This document shows positions 15,135 to 21,774 of a stretch of 24,814 nt of DNA, in pieces (positions within the stretch are counted from its first letter, which is position 1; every line of letters begins with the position of its first letter). The notes under the pieces were generated by a model. That model was given only the letters and a program-made list of their open reading frames with translations, made no database searches and was not told the DNA's origin. Origin of the DNA: DASSBR01 sp035701285. GTDB lineage: Bacteria; Pseudomonadota; Gammaproteobacteria; Natronospirales; DASSBR01. The stretch is from NCBI GenBank assembly GCA_035701285.1, contig DASSNT010000041.1, forward strand, positions 1-24,814, written 5' to 3'. The translations under genes were made by a program, and so were the position numbers.

Positions 15135-15212
15135 GCCGGCATAAGGCCGCCGGCCGTTGCCGGCGTCGTGCTTGCCGGGAACGCCCGCTTCGCGGGCTTA
15201 TCCCGGCCTACA
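15130..15212. repeat. REP-type palindromic element, copy 2, spanning both convergent stops
   Basis: Left arm TGTAGGCCGGCATAAG (15130-15145) pairs with the right arm at 15197-15212 with one mismatch. The interior has further small palindromes (GCCCGC-TTC-GCGGGC). The TAG in the left arm is the stop of the MidA gene, and the TAG in the right arm, read on the minus strand, is the stop of cca. Confidence 0.87.
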
Positions 15213-16446
15213 TTTGATACTCGGCTTTGAAGCCGGCGATGGCATTGCGGCGTAGCTTGCGCAACTGTTCGCCCAGTTCAGAGCCGCTATAACCTTCCTC
15301 GGCCAACTGGCGCGCATCGACAGTCTGCGCCGCCTTGAGCGCGCCGCGCAGGTAATCCGGCTGCGGGTAGTCGCGATCTTCCAGCCCGGCGCGGCCGCGC
15401 GCGTCGGCCTCGCAGACCAGCAAAAACTGCTCAAAGCGTTCCGGGCGGCGAAAGGCGTCGACGCCTTCAAATAACTTCAGCACCGTCTCCGGCTTGAGTT
15501 GATCCGCACGATGGCAATGCAGATGCCAGCGAGACACGATCACGCCGAGGTCGCGCAGTGCCTTCGGTATGCGCAGCCGCTGGCACAGCGCCTCCACATG
15601 CTTTATGCCGCGTCCTTCGTGGCCGTGATGCGATGGCAGAATGTCCGCCGGCGTATCCGCCTTGCCCAGGTCGTGCACCAGCGCCGCAAAGCGCACCGCA
15701 AGGTCATCGCTTAACCGCGTCGCCTGCTCGATCACCATCAGCGTATGCGCGCCGGTATCGACTTCGGGATGATGCTTCGGCGGTTGCGGCACGCCGAACA
15801 ATGCGTCGACCTCCGGGAACACGGCCGCCAGCGCGCCGCAGTCGCGCAGCGTCCGGAAGTAAATCCCCGCCGCGTCGGCCATCAGCGCGCGGCTGGTTTC
15901 CTTCCAGACGCGTTCGGGCACCAGCGTCGCCAGTTCGCCGCTGTCGGCCATGCGGCGCATCAGCGCCAGTGTCTCCGGCGCGATCGTGAAGCCTAGCGGC
16001 GCGAAGCGCGCGGCGAAGCGGGCGACGCGCAGCACCCGGAGCGGATCTTCTTCAAATGCCGGCGAGACGTGACGCAGCACACGGCCTTCGAGATCACGGC
16101 GGCCGCCATACGGGTCGATCAGTTCACCGTCCGGCGCCTGCGCCATCGCGTTGATGGTCAGGTCGCGGCGCCGAAGGTCGTCCTCCAGGGTGACGCCGGC
16201 CGAGGCGTCCACTTCAAAGCCATAGTAGCCGCGCCCGCTTTTGCGCTCGGTGCGCGCCAGCGCGTATTCCTCGCTGGTGTCGGGATGCAGAAAGACCGGA
16301 AAGTCCTTGCCGACCGGTCTGAAGCCGCGCGAGCGCATGTCGTCGGCCGTCGCCCCGACCACGACCCAGTCCTGCTCGCTGACCGGCAGTTGCAGCAGGC
16401 GGTCGCGCACGGCGCCGCCGACGAGATAGATTTCCATGGCGGACAT
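15208..16446 (-). CDS. cca: multifunctional CCA-adding enzyme (tRNA nucleotidyltransferase) with HD domain
   Basis: Adds or repairs the 3' CCA of tRNAs. The 412 residues (E. coli enzyme 412) show the nucleotidyltransferase start YLVGGAVRDRLLQLPV, DWVVVGAT, RTERKSG, the RRDLTINAMA motif, HVSPAFEEDPLRVLRVARF and the HD phosphohydrolase motif ALVHDLGKADTP. The metal-binding pair reads E-Q-D where E. coli has D-R-D, a conservative change also found, I believe, in other proteobacteria. An alternative ATG at 16437 would align exactly with the E. coli start, and the one given has a slightly better AGG upstream. The CAU tRNA at 944-1017 lacks an encoded CCA, so the enzyme is needed here. Divergent from the PEBP gene. 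Confidence 0.96.
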   Translation of the reverse strand: MSAMEIYLVGGAVRDRLLQLPVSEQDWVVVGATADDMRSRGFRPVGKDFPVFLHPDTSEEYALARTERKSGRGYYGFEVDASAGVTLEDDLRRRDLTINAMAQAPDGELIDPYGGRRDLEGRVLRHVSPAFEEDPLRVLRVARFAARFAPLGFTIAPETLALMRRMADSGELATLVPERVWKETSRALMADAAGIYFRTLRDCGALAAVFPEVDALFGVPQPPKHHPEVDTGAHTLMVIEQATRLSDDLAVRFAALVHDLGKADTPADILPSHHGHEGRGIKHVEALCQRLRIPKALRDLGVIVSRWHLHCHRADQLKPETVLKLFEGVDAFRRPERFEQFLLVCEADARGRAGLEDRDYPQPDYLRGALKAAQTVDARQLAEEGYSGSELGEQLRKLRRNAIAGFKAEYQM

Positions 16447-16496
16447 GGTAGCCTGATTTACTTACACTGGCCGAACATCATGGAAGGAGAACAGCA

Positions 16497-17120
16497 ATGA
16501 AGTTGACCGTTACCGGCATCGAACAGGATCGGCCGATCCCTGAACGCTACGCCTTCGGTGCGCCGGACAGCGACAGCCCCATGCGGCTGAGCGACAACCG
16601 CAACCCCGGCATTCAATGGAGTGCGCTGCCCGAAGGCACCCGCTCGCTGGTGTTGCTATGCGTCGACCCCGATGCGCCCAGCGACCCGACCGATGCCAAC
16701 CAGGAAGGGCGCGAAGTCTCGCCCGACCTCAAGCGGACCGAGTTCTATCATTGGGTGATGGTGGACATCCCGCCCGATGGGACGATCGAGGAAGGCGCGG
16801 TGGCCGATGGCATTACGCCGCATGGCAAGCAGAATCCGCCTTCGCCGGAGGGCAGCCGCCAGGGCCTGAACAGCTACACGATGTGGTTCGCCGGCGACAA
16901 GGATATGGAAGGCCGGTACTTCGGCTACGACGGGCCGTGCCCGCCGTGGAACGACACGCTCGTCCACCACTACCATTTCCGGTTGCTGGCGACGGATCTG
17001 GCGCGTTGCCCGGTCGGCGACGCATTTGACGCCGCGGATGTGCTGGCCGCAATCCAGGGCCACGTGCTGGACGAGGCCGAGGTGGTCGGAACCTACACCC
17101 TCAACCCGAAATTAATGTAG
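16497..17120 (+). CDS. YbhB/YbcL family (PEBP, Raf kinase inhibitor-like) protein
   Basis: A 207-residue protein with the phosphatidylethanolamine-binding-protein fold. Seen: LSDNRNPGIQWSALPEGTRS, the ligand-site DPDAP (58-62), YHWVMVDIPPDG, and GYDGPCPPWNDTLVHHYHF. No signal peptide, so cytoplasmic. AAGGAGA lies six bases before the ATG, a clear ribosome binding site. Bacterial members have no agreed substrate. It is somewhat longer than E. coli YbhB because of an insert around residues 64-80. Divergent from cca and convergent with the TonB-like gene. Confidence 0.92.
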   Translation: MKLTVTGIEQDRPIPERYAFGAPDSDSPMRLSDNRNPGIQWSALPEGTRSLVLLCVDPDAPSDPTDANQEGREVSPDLKRTEFYHWVMVDIPPDGTIEEGAVADGITPHGKQNPPSPEGSRQGLNSYTMWFAGDKDMEGRYFGYDGPCPPWNDTLVHHYHFRLLATDLARCPVGDAFDAADVLAAIQGHVLDEAEVVGTYTLNPKLM

Positions 17121-17153
17121 TCCTGGCTGCGGCTTGAGCCGGGCGCAGGATGC

Positions 17154-17642
17154 TCAAGGCTGCGACGCCTGATCCGGCGCCGACTGATGCGCGGGCACGG
17201 TGAAGTGAATGATCGTCGAAGCCTCGCGCGCATGGAGCCGGTGGTCGTCGCCCATCGTCGGCCTGTGATAGCTGCTGGCGATGATCTCTTTTGCCTGCTT
17301 TTCGTAATAGCCCTTCGGCGCGGCGCCGGTCACCCGAATGTTGGTGGCTGAGCCGTCCGGCTGCACGGTGTAGGCGACCTGCACGATGCCTGAAACCTGC
17401 CGGACCGGGTACGCCGGCGGTGGTGCCGGTTTCTTCGGCTTCGGCCGCTCTCGTTTCGGCTCGACGCCGATCAGCGCGTTGACTTCGCCCATCGAGATCC
17501 GGTGGATGCCTTTGACGACGTTCATCGTCATTTCGTGGGCCGGCCGGCGGGTCTTCATGACGATATAGCCGGTCACGGTCAGGACCAGCGCGCTGGCCAG
17601 CACGGCAGCGCCGGCAATTCGCAAGAGAGTCGATAGCTTCAT
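17154..17642 (-). CDS. TonB-like energy-transducer protein
   Basis: A 162-residue protein with an N-terminal membrane anchor (about residues 8-29), a short proline/lysine-rich stretch (KRERPKPKKPAPPPAYPV, about 63-80) and a C-terminal TonB-like domain (GIVQVAYTVQPDGSATNIRV). TonB proteins pass inner-membrane proton-motive energy to outer-membrane receptors. The periplasmic linker here is too short to span the usual periplasm, and no exbB, exbD or receptor gene is adjacent, so it could instead be a stand-alone domain protein with another job. It follows msrB by nine bases on the same strand and may be co-transcribed. Confidence 0.8.
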   Translation of the reverse strand: MKLSTLLRIAGAAVLASALVLTVTGYIVMKTRRPAHEMTMNVVKGIHRISMGEVNALIGVEPKRERPKPKKPAPPPAYPVRQVSGIVQVAYTVQPDGSATNIRVTGAAPKGYYEKQAKEIIASSYHRPTMGDDHRLHAREASTIIHFTVPAHQSAPDQASQP

Positions 17643-17651
17643 ACGGGGAAT

Positions 17652-18056
17652 CTAGGTGTCTGCCGCGTCGAGTTCAAGGGCTGTCGAGTTGACGCAGTAA
17701 CGCATGCCGGTGGGCGCCGGGCCGTCCGAAAACAAATGGCCCAGATGCGCATCACAGCGGGCGCAGCGGATTTCGGTGCGGACCATGCCATGGCTGCGAT
17801 CCGTTTCGGTCGTAACGTTGCCCGCCTCGACCGCCTGCGTAAAGCTGGGCCAGCCGGACCCGGAGTCAAACTGGTCGGCGGAATCGAACAGTTCCGAGCC
17901 GCAACAGACGCAGCGAAAAATGCCGTCTGCGCCCGGATGCACGTAGCGGCCGGAAAACGGCCGGTCCGTGGCGCCCTGGCGGGTCGACGCGAATTGCTCC
18001 GGCGTCAGCACTTCCCGCCATTCGCTCTCGCTCCTGGCAATCCTGTCGCTCTTCAT
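17652..18056 (-). CDS. msrB: peptide methionine-R-sulfoxide reductase MsrB
   Basis: Repairs methionine-R-sulfoxide in oxidised proteins. The 134 residues show two zinc CxxC pairs (C49/C52 in RCVCCGSEL and C98/C101 in RCARCDAHLGH), the SGSGWPSF motif and the catalytic C121 in RYCVNS. No signal peptide, so the cytosolic form. ATG 18056 (MKSDRIARSESEWREVL) is preferred to the ATG at 18083 because the nine extra residues come from a palindromic upstream region. TAAAAT on the minus strand at 18064-18069 could be the -10 box, which would leave almost no leader. Confidence 0.95.
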   Translation of the reverse strand: MKSDRIARSESEWREVLTPEQFASTRQGATDRPFSGRYVHPGADGIFRCVCCGSELFDSADQFDSGSGWPSFTQAVEAGNVTTETDRSHGMVRTEIRCARCDAHLGHLFSDGPAPTGMRYCVNSTALELDAADT

Positions 18057-18072
18057 GGCTGCAATTTTACCA

Positions 18073-18092
18073 CATGGCTCCATGGAACCATG
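18073..18092. promoter_or_regulatory. 20-bp near-palindrome upstream of msrB, possible operator
   Basis: CATGGCTCCATGGAACCATG is a palindrome except for one position pair. It covers the region where the spacer and -35 of a promoter using the -10-like TAAAAT at 18064-18069 would lie. That position suits a repressor or activator site, but no regulator is identified. It abuts the inverted-repeat element that begins at 18092. Confidence 0.4.
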
Positions 18093-18355
18093 CAGCCCTT
18101 AATGTTAGTAAAGCCTTTCTCAGAGCCCCGGAGAAGTTCGCCTGCAAGGCGCGTTCGCGCCGGCGTAGCCATCTACGGCAAGCGGACGCAACGCGGCAGG
18201 CGGACTTCTCCGGGGCTCCCTTCGGGCGGGCCGCTGCCGGGCCATCTGCGGCGTTGCGCGTTCTTGAAATGGGCGACCATTCCGGCGAACGCGCGCCTTG
18301 CATCTGACCCGGCAGCGGTCCCGCTGAGACAGGCTTTACTAGCATTAAGGGCTGC
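18092..18355. mobile_element. 264-bp MITE-like element with 32-bp terminal inverted repeats and two inner hairpins
   Basis: Terminal inverted repeats at 18092-18123 and 18324-18355 match at 30 of 32 positions (outer end GCAGCCCTTAATG). Inside, 18124-18145 pairs with 18196-18217 (22 bases, one mismatch), closing a first hairpin. CCGCTGCCGGG at 18231-18241 pairs with 18308-18318, closing a second. The loop contents of the two hairpins resemble each other in opposite orientation (GCAAGGCGCG ... CAACGC). The whole could fold as a three-way junction. It contains no gene. A target-site duplication was not found. It fills most of the divergent gap between msrB and the cytochrome genes. Confidence 0.75.
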
Positions 18356-18417
18356 TAATCTGTTAAAGTTCCCGGCGCTTTTTCTTCCGCCATCCTTCTA
18401 CTCCGGAGCTTGAGCGA

Positions 18418-18780
18418 ATGACCATTCGACTGTTTGGCGCGGCTGCGCTTTTTGCCGGCGCCGCGCTATTTGCGACTGCCGCCCAGGCTGCCGGCGATCC
18501 GGCGCAGGGCAAGATCAAGTCGCAAACCTGCCTGGGCTGCCATGGCATTCCCGGCTACATGACCGTCTACCCCGGGTACCCGGTGCCGAAACTCGCCGGC
18601 CAGCATGCCGCTTACATCGTGGCGGCGCTCAAGGAGTACAAGTCCGGCAATCGCGATTTCCCGACCATGCAGGCCCAGGCCTCGGCGCTGAGCGAACAGG
18701 ACATGCAGGATATCGCCGCGTATTTCGAAAGCCTGGCCAAGCCGGTTGCCGGCGCGGCCGAGAAGGGAGCGTCGCAATGA
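18418..18780 (+). CDS. monoheme cytochrome c, c4-type half (first of pair)
   Basis: A 120-residue protein with a cleavable signal peptide (cut probably after AAQAA, about residue 25), one heme site C38-L-G-C41-H42 and a likely axial Met84 in DFPTMQAQASALSEQDM. A periplasmic electron carrier. The LAGQHAAYIVAALKEYKSGNRD stretch matches cytochrome c4, which normally has two such domains in one chain. Here the second domain is a separate gene overlapping by four bases (ATGA). GGAG lies nine bases before the ATG. The partner oxidase or dehydrogenase is not in the window. Confidence 0.92.
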   Translation: MTIRLFGAAALFAGAALFATAAQAAGDPAQGKIKSQTCLGCHGIPGYMTVYPGYPVPKLAGQHAAYIVAALKEYKSGNRDFPTMQAQASALSEQDMQDIAAYFESLAKPVAGAAEKGASQ

Positions 18781-19127
18781 AGAACGCGTTATTCGTCGCC
18801 TGTGCGCTGACGCTGGCATTGGCCACCCCGGCCGCCCTGGCCGACGGCAATATTGCTGCCGGCAAGAAGAAATCCACCGCGTGCGCGGCGTGTCACGGCC
18901 CGACCGGCCTCAGCACGGCGGACCAGTTCCCGGTCCTCGCCGGCCAGTACTACGAATATCTGCTCCATGCGCTCAAGGAGTACAAGGCGGGCACCCGCAA
19001 GAACGCCATCATGAACGGCATGGTAGCCGGTCTGGATGAGCAGGACATGGAAGACCTGGCGGCGTATTTCTCGTCGCAGCCCAGCCCGCTCCACATGCTG
19101 CCGCGTTCCGGGTCCGGGCTCGACTGA
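18777..19127 (+). CDS. monoheme cytochrome c, c4-type half (second of pair)
   Basis: A 116-residue secreted cytochrome with a signal peptide ending near ALA (about 20-22), heme site C36-A-A-C39-H40 and methionines 79 and 82 as candidate axial ligands in NAIMNGMVAGLDEQDM. It shares LAGQYYEYLLHALKEYKAG with the preceding protein, so the two are paralogous. AAGGGAG lies eight bases before the ATG. The four-base overlap suggests coupled translation and perhaps a heterodimer. Confidence 0.92.
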   Translation: MKNALFVACALTLALATPAALADGNIAAGKKKSTACAACHGPTGLSTADQFPVLAGQYYEYLLHALKEYKAGTRKNAIMNGMVAGLDEQDMEDLAAYFSSQPSPLHMLPRSGSGLD

Positions 19128-19158
19128 CACGCGTAATTCGCGGCCCTGCGCGGCGCGC

Positions 19159-19968
19159 ATGAATTCGCTCAAAAACAAAACCGCCCTCGTAACCGGCGCC
19201 TCCCAGGGCCTCGGTTCGTTCATCGCCCGTGCGCTGGCCGTCGAAGGTGCGCGGGTGGTTCTCGCCGCACGTTCGATCGACAAGCTCGAGGATGTCGCCC
19301 GCTCCATTCGCGATCGCGGCGGCGAAGCGATTTCCGTTCAGGCCGACATCACCGACGACACGGCACGCGGCAACCTGGTCAAACGTGCTCGCATCGAATT
19401 CGACCGCATCGACATCCTGGTCAACAACGCGGGCGTCGACGACATCGTTCAGTATGAGTGGCAGAAGCCGGAAGAAATCCGCGGGCTGCTCGAGGTCAAT
19501 CTGCTCGCGCCGCTACTGCTGACCCGCCAGATCCTGCCCGACATGCTCGAACGCGGTGACGGGCATATCGTCAACATTTCCTCCCTCGCCGGCCGCACCG
19601 GCATGCCCTACGCTGTCGCGTACGCGGCCTCCAAGGCGGGGCTCGCGCAGTGGAGCCTGTCGCTGCGCACGGAGCTGGCGGATCGGGGCGTGAAGGTGTC
19701 GATAGTGTCGCCCGGCTTCGTCGGCGACGCCGGCGTGTTTGCGCGGCGCAAGAAGAACCCGCCGGGCAGCCTCGGCACGAGCCGGCCGACGCAGGTGGCC
19801 CGCGCGGTAATCAAGGCGCTGGAAACGAACGCCGCCGAAATCGTCGTCAATCCGCGCCCGGCGCGCCTGTTGATGGGGCTTCAGGCTGTCTCGCCGGAAC
19901 TCGCCGCGCGCGTCGCGGATCGCCTCGGGCTGGTCGCCTTCCTGCGGAGCCTCGCCCGGACGAACTAG
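19159..19968 (+). CDS. short-chain dehydrogenase/reductase
   Basis: A 269-residue classical SDR with a Rossmann fold: TGASQGLG (12-19), NNAG (89-92), catalytic S141 or S142 in NISS, and Y155-x3-K159 in YAASK. Binds NAD(P)H; the single Arg at R38 (AARS) after beta2 suggests NADP preference, an inference. The substrate cannot be told. An upstream in-frame start at 19036 would run through the end of the cytochrome gene, and ATG 19159 gives the normal SDR N-terminus (MNSLKNKTALVTGASQG). It follows the cytochrome gene by 31 bases, possibly in the same transcript. Confidence 0.92.
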   Translation: MNSLKNKTALVTGASQGLGSFIARALAVEGARVVLAARSIDKLEDVARSIRDRGGEAISVQADITDDTARGNLVKRARIEFDRIDILVNNAGVDDIVQYEWQKPEEIRGLLEVNLLAPLLLTRQILPDMLERGDGHIVNISSLAGRTGMPYAVAYAASKAGLAQWSLSLRTELADRGVKVSIVSPGFVGDAGVFARRKKNPPGSLGTSRPTQVARAVIKALETNAAEIVVNPRPARLLMGLQAVSPELAARVADRLGLVAFLRSLARTN

Positions 19969-19977
19969 CTTCGGCAA

Positions 19978-20760
19978 TCAGCTTCTCAGGCCGGTGCCCT
20001 TGTTGAGCAGATACAGCGCGACGCTGAACAGCACGACGAGAAACGTGCAGATGATCCCGTAGGCGATGCCGATCGAAATGTCCGACACGCCCAGAAATCC
20101 GTAGCGGAACGCGTTGACCATGTACAGGATCGGGTCGATCTTGCTCAGCATGCGCCAGGTCGGCGCCAGCAGGTCGATCGAGTAGAACACGCCGCCGAGG
20201 TAGATCAGCGGGGTCAGCACGAAGGTAGGGATGATCGTGACGTCGTCGAACTTCTGCGCGAAGATCGCGTTGATCAGCCCGGCGAGCGCGAACACCATAG
20301 AGCACAGAATCACGACCGTCACCATGACGAACGGATGGGTCAGCGGCAGGTGGGTGAACAGGGTCGCGATGATCGCGACCAGAATGCCGATCAGCAGCCC
20401 GCGGCAGACGCTGCCGGCCACGTAGCCGAGCAGAATCAGCACGTTCGGCAGCGGCGAGACCAGCAGTTCCTCAATATGGCGGCCGAACTTGGCGCCGAAA
20501 AACGACGACACCGAGTTGGTGTACGAATTCATCACCACCGAGTTCATGATCAGCCCCGGCGCGAGATATTCCATGTAGCTGTAGCCGCCCATCTCGCCGA
20601 TGCGGTGGCCGATCAGGCTGCCGAAGATGATGAAATACAGCGTCATCTGGATGGCCGGCGGCACGATGGTCTGTACCCAGATGCGCAGGACGCGGTTGAC
20701 CTCTTTCAGGACCAGCGTTTGAAAGCCGATGTAGCTGTCGCGCAGCGGCAAACTAGTCAT
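19978..20760 (-). CDS. ABC-2 type transporter permease (YadH-like)
   Basis: A 260-residue membrane protein with about six transmembrane segments (for example PAIQMTLYFIIFGSLIG, IPTFVLTPLIYLGGVFYSI) and the ABC-2 permease hallmark LAPTWRMLSKIDPILYMVNAFRYGFLG. With the ATPase encoded just upstream it would form an exporter of the E. coli YadGH type, for which no substrate is settled. The two genes overlap by eight bases. No periplasmic partner is nearby. Confidence 0.93.
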   Translation of the reverse strand: MTSLPLRDSYIGFQTLVLKEVNRVLRIWVQTIVPPAIQMTLYFIIFGSLIGHRIGEMGGYSYMEYLAPGLIMNSVVMNSYTNSVSSFFGAKFGRHIEELLVSPLPNVLILLGYVAGSVCRGLLIGILVAIIATLFTHLPLTHPFVMVTVVILCSMVFALAGLINAIFAQKFDDVTIIPTFVLTPLIYLGGVFYSIDLLAPTWRMLSKIDPILYMVNAFRYGFLGVSDISIGIAYGIICTFLVVLFSVALYLLNKGTGLRS

Positions 20761-21673
20761 TGTTTTTGCGCTCCGTCATCCGGATGAACAGTTCCTCGAG
20801 GCGGTTCGCCTTGTTGCGCATGCTCAGCACCTGGATGTTCTGGGCCGACAGGCGCTCGAAGATGCCGTTGACGTTCTGGCCGTTGCTGATTTCGATTTCG
20901 AGCGTCGTGTCGTCCACCTGGGTGGTCGGGTAGCCGTTGAGCTTCGGCGGCGCCGTCAGCGGTTCGCGCAGGTTGAGCACAAACGTCTCGGTGTGCAGCT
21001 TGCCGAGCAGCGTCTTCATGCTGCTGTTTTCGACGATCTCGCCGTGGTCGATGATGGCGATGCGCCGGCACAGCGTTTCCGCTTCCTCGAGGTAATGCGT
21101 CGTCAGAATGATGCTGACGCCCTCGGCGTTGATGCGGCGCAGAAACTCCCACATCGAACGGCGGATTTCGATATCCACGCCAGCGGTCGGCTCGTCGAGA
21201 ATCAGCAGGCGCGGCTCGTGCATCAGCGCGCGGGCGATCATCAGCCGGCGCTTCATGCCGCCCGACAGGTTGCGCGAAATCTCCTCGCGCTTGTCCCACA
21301 GGCTGAGCTGCTTCAGGTACTTCTCGGCGCGCTGCCTGGCGATGCGCCGCGGAATGCCGTAGAAGCCGGCCTGATTGACGACGATGTCCTCAACCTTCTC
21401 AAACTGGTTGAAGTTGATTTCCTGCGGCACGAGGCCGAGGCAGGACTTGGCCAGCGGAAATTCACGGTCGATATCGTGGCCGAAGACCTCAACATGGCCG
21501 GCAGTCTTGTTGACCAGTGACGAGATGATGCCGATGGCGGTGGTCTTGCCGGCGCCGTTCGGACCGAGCAGCGCGAAGAACTCGCCTTCTTCGACATCGA
21601 GATCAATGCCCTTCAGCGCATGAACGGTGCCGTGATAGGTCTTGGTGAGATTGCGGATCGAGAGTGCTTTCAT
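20753..21673 (-). CDS. ABC transporter ATP-binding protein (YadG-like)
   Basis: A 306-residue ATPase with Walker A GPNGAGKT (37-44), Q-loop in LVPQEINF, signature LSGGMKRRL (136-144), Walker B LLILDEP (157-162 region) and the switch histidine in LTTHYLEEAE. A C-terminal extension of about 80 residues follows the core, as in the DrrA/YadG exporters. It couples ATP hydrolysis to the permease at 19978-20760, and its length is near that of E. coli YadG. A TATGAT box on the minus strand near 21700 could be its -10. Confidence 0.95.
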   Translation of the reverse strand: MKALSIRNLTKTYHGTVHALKGIDLDVEEGEFFALLGPNGAGKTTAIGIISSLVNKTAGHVEVFGHDIDREFPLAKSCLGLVPQEINFNQFEKVEDIVVNQAGFYGIPRRIARQRAEKYLKQLSLWDKREEISRNLSGGMKRRLMIARALMHEPRLLILDEPTAGVDIEIRRSMWEFLRRINAEGVSIILTTHYLEEAETLCRRIAIIDHGEIVENSSMKTLLGKLHTETFVLNLREPLTAPPKLNGYPTTQVDDTTLEIEISNGQNVNGIFERLSAQNIQVLSMRNKANRLEELFIRMTERKNND

Positions 21674-21774
21674 CGGGAGAATCTTGCAAAGAGCCGAATA
21701 TCATAACATCTGGCAGCGCCCGGCTGGTGATTGCCCCGAGTCTCAAAGCGGGTGGCGTTTGTTAGGCTGAGGCC

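Noticed and set aside
17736..18413. A 225-codon plus-strand ORF across msrB and the inverted-repeat element
   Set aside because: It runs antisense through msrB and then through palindromic repeat DNA, with no ribosome binding site or domain.
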